The notes under the pieces are model-generated. The model was not told where the DNA came from. It worked only from the letters and a program-made list of their open reading frames with translations, and did no database searches. A program made the translations under genes and the position numbers. A DNA stretch of 64,000 nt from Gonocerus acuteangulatus (lineage: Eukaryota > Arthropoda > Insecta > Hemiptera > Coreidae), in assembly GCA_946811695.1 (NCBI GenBank), contig OX328126.1, positions 88,103,285 through 88,167,284 of the forward strand, read 5' to 3'. Positions 58,523 to 64,000 of this stretch are shown here, piece by piece; position 1 is the first letter of the stretch, and each line of letters opens with the position of its first letter.

Positions 58523-59165
58523 TCACTGCAGGCGGTTCACCCGTAGACTGAGGTCTCTTCTTGGGAACTCTCTGAGCCGGGATAATCCTTCTTCAGTCCC
58601 GTATTTTAAACGCCAAGTATCCGTCCTCGTATTGAGATTTTTACCTTTATTTATTAGTTTATCTAATTTAATCTCGATCCCTTCTATCACGTTCATCTTA
58701 TACCCCTTTTTAATATTGTGCAACAAAGTTACATCGAGGGCCTCTTTATTGTGGTCTTCTTTTTGCAAATGAGTGAACATTTCCGACGAGTTATACGTCA
58801 TATGCTCATAACACCTCTTCTTCAGTTTACGACCACACTGTCCAATATAAGACGCCTCACACGATGTACATTTCATCTTGTAAATCCCAGACTTCTCCAC
58901 TAAGGGTACTTTTTCCTTGGCATTACACAGTAGAGACTTTAAAGAGCCAAGGTTTTTGAAAGCCACATTAATTCCTTGGCTACCTAACTGTTGCCCCAAC
59001 TTGTCTGAAAGACCTTCTATATATGGCATAGAAGACCATTTGATCGATGTTTTATGCGACTCTTCTTTGTCCCCATCTTTCCCATATATTTTTTTGAGAC
59101 GTCTCTTCACTAGTTTATCCACTAACGTTTTTCCATAACCATTCACCTGTGCTAGGTGTTTTATG
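58523..59165 (-). pseudogene. Penelope-like polyprotein C-terminus with GIY-YIG endonuclease
   Basis: The frame is open from the pseudo-LTR junction at 59165 (IKHLAQVNGYGKTLVDKL) to the stop near 58523, about 213 codons with no interruption. The linker after the reverse transcriptase comes first. The GIY-YIG nuclease follows: SGIYKMKCTSCEASYIGQ (residues about 86-103 counted from 59146), with the Cys-x2-Cys typical of Penelope endonucleases between the two parts. A catalytic Arg follows in GRKLKKRCYEH, then FTHLQKEDH and a Glu in VIEGIEIKL. In the family, the nuclease nicks the target to start reverse transcription. The reverse transcriptase is missing by 5' truncation. The intact frame points to a recent insertion. 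The 59146 codon is GTG inside the frame, not a true start. Confidence 0.9.
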
Positions 59166-59211
59166 GATTCTCAGGTGTTAAAGATTATATATGTTTTGTT
59201 TTTCTATGCTG

Positions 59212-59256
59212 TAGAAGCACTGAGGATGGAGCTGTAGACTCCGAAAGCTTGCTTTG
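59212..59256 (+). ncRNA. Hammerhead ribozyme-like motif F
   Basis: Plus-strand copy of motif E in the right pseudo-LTR: CTGAGGA (59220-59226), hairpin GGAG/CTCC, GAAA (59243-59246), GCTT and stem I arms GAAGC and GCTTT. Confidence 0.65.
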
Positions 59257-59394
59257 AGTGAATAAAATAAATCATTTGTGGTGGAGACCTTGGAGTTTGT
59301 TGGTTTTCCTATTATGATATATATATATATATATATGTAAGTATGTATAAATTAGTCCCGTACATAGTATCATATGTTCGCATCACTTGTAATT

Positions 59395-59765
59395 ATAACA
59401 CCCACTAGAAATTTTGCATGGACATTCCTTTAGAACGTAAGATTTTTTTTTTATATTCAAATTTTTAAGTATTTTAGAGGGGTTTGAATTTTTAGTTGGT
59501 TTTAAAGAGAGCTTGCACGCCTAGAATCGTTGCTAGGACGATAAAAGGTCAGCTGTTACCCTACTGTATCTATTTCGAAATATTATTTTTAATCGATGTT
59601 AATTTCAACTAAGATGGCAGAACTTGATTTACTAGAAATAAACATTGATTTTGTACCTCATAGAGTTTACGCTACACCTGGTAATGGTCGATCAGAACAC
59701 TTCTTGGTAATGCTCACAAATATAATGGTTGTTTCCAAATGACATCTTGGAAACATAAATTTTTA
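59395..59765 (+). repeat. Dispersed repeat, copy 3 of 3
   Basis: It matches 19222-19790. A short frame MAELDLLEINIDFVPHRVYA is open here without the stop seen in copy 1, but about 48 bp present in the other two copies (the gaggtaataatatcc region) are missing, between short ggtc repeats. Confidence 0.6.
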
Positions 59766-60466
59766 ATATTTTGACGTACATTTATTATTGTCAACGAATT
59801 TTAACCTGTACTGGTATAGTCCCTGTTACTGGTAACCTATAGATAACAGGTGATCTCTACGTTATCTGTTTCTTGACATCCGTCCGTAGTGCCCCAGTTT
59901 CAAGAAACATTATACTTTGATTACTTATCGATGAATAACTGATAGTATGACGGTAACCGTGCTATAGTAAACTGCACAAAATTATATAGTAGCGTTAATT
60001 TTGACGATGCATTATTTAATAAAATAACTTCTTATCTGCCGTGACGTAGCAGTAAGACAGCTCATTTATCAGAAAATATCCTTTCCCCTATGCGCTTCTG
60101 CACAAGCAAATATTTGGTTTGAAAATAATGCCCCAGTCAGCCATTTCTTCAAGCATTTATCGTTCTGTTTTATTTCCGAACGTCAATCGAAAGCTTTCTA
60201 TTTAATTGACACCTACTCGTGTTAGATCCTACACGTCAATCACTGAATCAGAAATGGAACATTAACATCAGTAAATAGCAAAAATAGTAATTAAGAAACT
60301 ATATTTGGATTATGTGCCACTGATTCTTATTAATTTTTCCTTATTCCCAGAGTTTTAATTATATTGAGGTTGACCTCAAGTAAAAAAATTATGGAAAGCT
60401 CATAAAATCTTATCAATCCTTACTACCATCTAGCAAAAATAAACCCAATTAACATTTATGTATATT
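59766..60466. other. Unassigned stretch with an inverted family-2 SINE tail
   Basis: 59770-59870 holds, inverted, the tail blocks aataataaatgtacgtcaaa and ctataggttaccagtaacag. Nothing is recognised further right. Confidence 0.45.
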
Positions 60467-60477
60467 GATTTAAGTAT

Positions 60478-60478
<1 letters not shown>

Positions 60479-60555
<77 letters not shown>

Positions 60556-60584
60556 GTGCATCGACTACTAAGGCCATGAGCACC
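60479..60584 (-). mobile_element. SINE tail stub with 76-base poly(T) and TSD
   Basis: On the minus strand a 30-bp SINE 3' domain (cggtgctcatggccttagta and gtcgatgcacc) is followed by about 76 A. A perfect 12-bp duplication, gatttaagtatg, lies at 60467-60478 and 60585-60596. The tail is far longer than the SINE part. Confidence 0.88.
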
Positions 60585-60596
60585 GATTTAAGTATG

Positions 60597-61269
60597 CTAC
60601 GAAATTTTGCTTACAACAATAGAAAGCACGAATTATTTAATCAGAAAAATTAGCCTATCAATAGTATTAATTAATTGAATCCAGTAGCAAGATTCTCTGA
60701 TGACTTAAAACGACCGGAGCTTTATGAACTCTATGTAAGTTAAAACGGTTATCATTTAACGAAAACTGGCCAAATTGGAAATGCAGAAATAAGTGAGAGG
60801 GTTAGGTTATTAAGTTCTTGACAAGGTATTAAGGTCTAAAACTTGGCCCAATACTATGATATCATGACTTTCACAGGAAAACTGTTTTTGGGAGGGACCT
60901 GGAACTTGGCCTCTTCTTTTCTACGTTAGTCTTATGTCAGGGGATTATAGTAAATTAGTAGTATTTTTACCAAATTTGTTATAGAATTAATCATTTATAA
61001 ATATTATAACATCTATTTTCTAAATTTCCTTGTTTCGAATATTTGGGGTGCAAAACCTCGCGGTCGTCAGGGCCCTCCCAAATAAACTTGTAACACAAAT
61101 AAACATTCCATGCCCTTAGATTGAGGTGCGCTTTGCTTAAGAAGCATTCGTGTCAGGATATTGTGTTTTTTTTTGCTAAATAAACTTTAAAATTAAATTT
61201 TTAAATATCAAAGTTATTATTAATAAATTTTCATTATTTAAAACATAATGATTAATTTTATTATTGAAA
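60597..61269. other. Unassigned AT-rich stretch
   Basis: No element ends or coding signal were seen. Confidence 0.45.
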
Positions 61270-61294
61270 GGAGATCGTTGACCGTTGATGATGC

Positions 61295-61372
61295 AAGGTA
61301 GGCATTGTCGGGGTTCGGTCATTGCTTTCCGTGTGACAAAAGCAGTGACCGAACCCCGACAATGCCTACCTT
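61295..61372. repeat. 78-bp near-perfect hairpin (MITE terminus)
   Basis: Arms of about 32 bases (aaggtaggcattgtcggggt and so on) are inverted around a 14-base loop with one or two mismatches. The edge gagatcgttgaccgttgatg before it is found inverted at 63100-63121, and the ccgaaccccgac block recurs at 62812 and 63070 in altered form. Confidence 0.85.
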
Positions 61373-61386
61373 AATTTTATTATGTG

Positions 61387-61546
61387 TTTTAGCGCGGTTC
61401 CTCCCTCCCCCATAGGGAGGAACCCCGCTTATAAGGTTGATACAATGAAACAATCCGGAAGTGCCGACTAGAAAATTTTGCGTTTCAGAACCCCTAGAGA
61501 CCGAAAATGATGGTGGTTCAAATTTGTATATATATATATATGTATA

Positions 61547-61611
<65 letters not shown>

Positions 61612-62934
61612 CTGTTCGCTCTCTAGCTCGAAGACGAATGGTCCGATTTTGATGAAATTTGGTACAAAAATCCGTCGTCCAATTTGAAAGGTCAAGTTCG
61701 TTAACCAGCGAAATCCGCCTACCGGAAAATGGCGTTTGGGGCGAAATTCGCGCAAAAAAAATCGTAACGCTTACGTTTTTGAGTTCATAAGCTTCTAAGT
61801 ACTCGTTTTATATGATTCCTGGGCTAGGAAAACGAATGAAACCATTTTCAAGGCGATAGCTTTAACCGTTTTTGAGAAAATTGGAAAAATATTTTTTGAA
61901 TACCGTTTTTGGTTTGGGTACTTAGAATCATGGGATTCAGTTGAAACTTTATCTGCATGTTCTACATTCATTAAAACTAATATGTTGAAAGTTTTGTTAC
62001 GTTTGGAGTTAAGGAAGGGTTAGAATAAAATATTTTATGAACAGACATGAAAAGTTTTGGGAAGTTCGTATACTTTCATTAATATCTCGAACACGGTTGG
62101 GAAATCGTGGTAAGTGGATAGAAACTATTTGAAAGCTTACTAAATTCTCTACAAAAAAGATTCTAAAACTATTTTTGATTAGGTTATGTCAATCGGAGAA
62201 ATAAGTGTTTAAAACTTCAAATACGTCTGTTTTGTTCTGATGAACGGGTTTTTGTCGTTCTTGTTGTAATTTTTGTCTCTTTCCCTTCGTTTTTTATTGC
62301 TTTTTATTTTTGTAATTTCTTAAGTTGCGAAAATTTTGTGTGTAAAACAGGATATGAAAAATGAGGCCAATTTTCTGTTGCTAGAAATAATATAAATTTT
62401 GGGAACTTTCTTTAATATCTCGAAAACTGTTGAGAATTTTGGTAAACGGAAGAATACCATTAGAAAGCTTATTAAATGCTCTACATAAAAGGTTCTAATG
62501 AAAGTTTTGATTAGGCGATGTCAATCGGTGAAATAAGAGCTTAAAGCTTTAAAGTAATTGATTTCGCTTATTCGAAGTGTTCTTTTTGCCTGTATTTTAT
62601 TCCTTGTTATTTTTTAATTGCTTATAGTTGGATAATGTATTCGAAAATAAAACAGGTTAAGTAAAATAACAAAAACAATTTATTGTTAGAAATATAGATT
62701 TCCAAGATTCCAAGACCTTGCAACTAGCGGGACGGTTTCTTGTGTTGCCGACCCTTCCAGGTCAGATTGTAAATCCTACCTTTCAAGACTGGTGGAACCA
62801 AAATATAACTGTCAGGGTTCCGTCACTGCTACTTAATAAAACTACATTTTATCGTAAAAATGGTTTTATTGTGCCGAAGTTGTGTGTAAATACAAGTAGG
62901 ACATATTTAACACTAATATATGCACATATCTATG

Positions 62935-62977
<43 letters not shown>

Positions 62978-63223
62978 GCATATACACATACACATATACA
63001 CGCACACATATGTACATATATATGCCCACATACCTACACATATGGGGTATGTATTATTAAGTAGCAGTGACCTAACCCGGACAATCCCTACCTTGCATCA
63101 TCAACGGTCAACGATCTCCTCTCAACAAAATAATAACTGCTTCTATTTTAATCTTTCGAAATTAGACTAGGGATAAGAACGGAACCGCGCTAAGATGAGG
63201 CAGTTCCTGCGAGTCGGACTTTT
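61387..63223 (+). mobile_element. Helentron-like (HINE) element, complete, with nested MITE
   Basis: The left end is ttttagcgcggttcctccct with hairpin cctccctc/gggaggaa. It has (TA)n at 61527-61607 and blocks atggtccgattttgatgaaa, aggtcaagttcgttaacc and taatatctcgaa. The right end has ggaaccgcgctaa (63181-63193), the inverse of ttagcgcggttcc (61389-61401), then hairpin gcag-ttc-ctgc and gagtcggactttta. Regions 61800-62160 and 62380-62540 are two imperfect copies of one internal block (ctcgaa, cggttg, gtcaatcgg). No coding sequence was seen. Confidence 0.7.
62812..63085. mobile_element. Small MITE nested in the Helentron-like element
   Basis: The left end gtcagggttccgtcactgct-acttaataa is matched, inverted, by ttattaagtagcagtgacct-aacccggac at about 63050-63080. 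It contains TA/CA-rich microsatellite sequence (62938-63020) and no coding sequence. Confidence 0.6.
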
Positions 63224-63255
63224 ATTTTTATAACTTATTTTACAAACTTACAGTT

Positions 63256-63395
63256 TTTTAGCGCGGTTCCTCCCTCCCCCATAGGGAGGAACCCCGCTTA
63301 TAAGGTTGATACAATGAAACAATCCGGAAGTGCCGACTAGAAAATTTTGCGTTTCAGAACCCCTAGAGACCGAAAATGATGGTGGTTCAAATTTG

Positions 63396-63476
<81 letters not shown>

Positions 63477-64000
63477 CTGTTCGCTCTCTAGGTCGAAGAC
63501 GAATGGTCCGATTTTGATGAAATTTGGTACAAAAATCCGTCGTCCAATTTCAAAGGTCAAGTTCGTTAACCAGCGAAATCCGCCAACCGGAAGATGGCGT
63601 TTGGGGCGAAATTCGCGCAAAAAAAATCGTAACGCTTACGTTTTTGAGTTCATAAGCTTCTAAGTACTCGTTTTATATGATTCCTGGGCTAGGAAAACGA
63701 ATGAAACCATTTTCAAGGCGATAGCTTTAACCGTTTTCGAGAAAATTGGAAAAATATTTTTTGAATACCGTTTTTGGTTTGGGTACTTAGAATCATGGGA
63801 TTCAGTTGAAACATTTTCTGCATGTTCTACTTTCATCAAAACTAATATGTTGAAATTTTGGTTACGTTTGGAGTTATGGAAGGGTTAGAATAAAATATTT
63901 TATTAACAGACATAAAAAGTTTTAGTAACTTTGTTTACTTTCCTTAATATCTCGAAAAAGGTTGAGAATCTTGGTAATCGGAAGAATACCATTAGAAAGC
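63256..64000 (+). mobile_element. Helentron-like (HINE) element, cut by the window end
   Basis: Starts 33 bp after the previous copy, in the same orientation. The first 270 bp are nearly identical to 61387-61660 apart from the length of the (TA)n core (63395-63471), so this copy is a recent relative. The right end lies outside the window. Confidence 0.75.

Larger units (their letters stand above)
58088..59318 (-). mobile_element. Penelope-like element with inverted pseudo-LTRs
   Basis: Two 153-bp inverted copies, 58088-58240 and 59166-59318, enclose a truncated polyprotein frame on the minus strand. The copies start atcataataggaaaaccaac and end acacctgagaatc on the left, inverted on the right. 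Each contains a hammerhead-like motif. A 5'-truncated coding part joined to an inverted pseudo-LTR is a known form of Penelope-like insertions. The element inserted next to TA tracts, so a TSD could not be defined. Confidence 0.85.

Overview
Kind of sequence. This is AT-rich, gene-poor nuclear DNA of an animal, most likely an arthropod and probably an insect. The evidence is its repeat content: jockey-like and RTE-like LINE tails, a mariner relic, pogo/Tigger and hAT derivatives, Penelope-like elements with hammerhead motifs, Helentron-like elements with TA-microsatellite cores, tRNA- and 5S-derived SINEs, and long satellites. I found no host gene that I can support. Every recognisable coding segment is a broken piece of a mobile element, and most other open frames are translations of simple or tandem repeats.

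Layout. 1-5346: 84-bp satellite (about 62 copies) that merges at 5.3-5.8 kb into an inverted-repeat element. 5941-6617: five 135-bp repeats. 7.2-9.4 kb: two 5'-truncated LINEs, each with a target-site duplication (TSD). 10.3-11.0 kb: deleted mariner. 11.7-12.2 kb: RTE-like LINE tail with TSD. 12.98-13.19 kb: tRNA-derived SINE with TSD. 13.2-14.5 kb: LINE fragment whose 3' coding part has become a 167-bp tandem array. 15-22 kb: Helentron-like fragments, a small MITE, poly(A) modules and nested SINEs. 22.4-23.2 kb: Penelope long-terminal fragments. 25-27 kb: a TAA-flanked MITE and an hAT-type element with 8-bp TSD. 28-28.6 kb: possible Crypton relic. 29.07-30.58 kb: pogo-like relic. 31.0-32.76 kb: hAT-like element containing an 11 x 106-bp array. 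33.2-34.0 kb: LINE tail with TSD. 34.1-35.5 kb: Helentron-like element. 35.9-36.7 kb: two inverted Penelope pseudo-LTRs with TSD. 37.24-45.49 kb: an 8.25-kb, 80/74-bp satellite with higher-order structure. 46.3-47.3 kb: Helentron-like element. 47.5-47.7 kb: SINE. 49.07-50.56 kb: Tigger-like element interrupted by a retroposed insert. 50.57-52.52 kb: long foldback element. 53.04-53.22 kb: 5S rRNA-derived SINE. 54.7-55.5 kb: LINE tail. 57.09-58.01 kb: pogo derivative with a CENP-B-type helix-turn-helix remnant. 58.09-59.32 kb: Penelope-like element with GIY-YIG endonuclease between inverted pseudo-LTRs. 61.3-64 kb: two direct Helentron-like copies, the second cut by the window end.

How it fits together. 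The window is a record of nested transposition and of tandem amplification started from transposon parts: a terminal inverted repeat gave the 84-bp satellite, a LINE reading frame gave the 167-bp array, and an hAT interior holds the 106-bp array. The most interesting signals are six hammerhead-ribozyme-like motifs in Penelope pseudo-LTRs, one SINE 3' domain carried behind both a tRNA head and a 5S rRNA head, a SINE insertion co-amplified as part of a satellite higher-order repeat, and the probable origin of a satellite from a transposon terminus. Family names rest on motifs and termini read by eye; no database search was possible.
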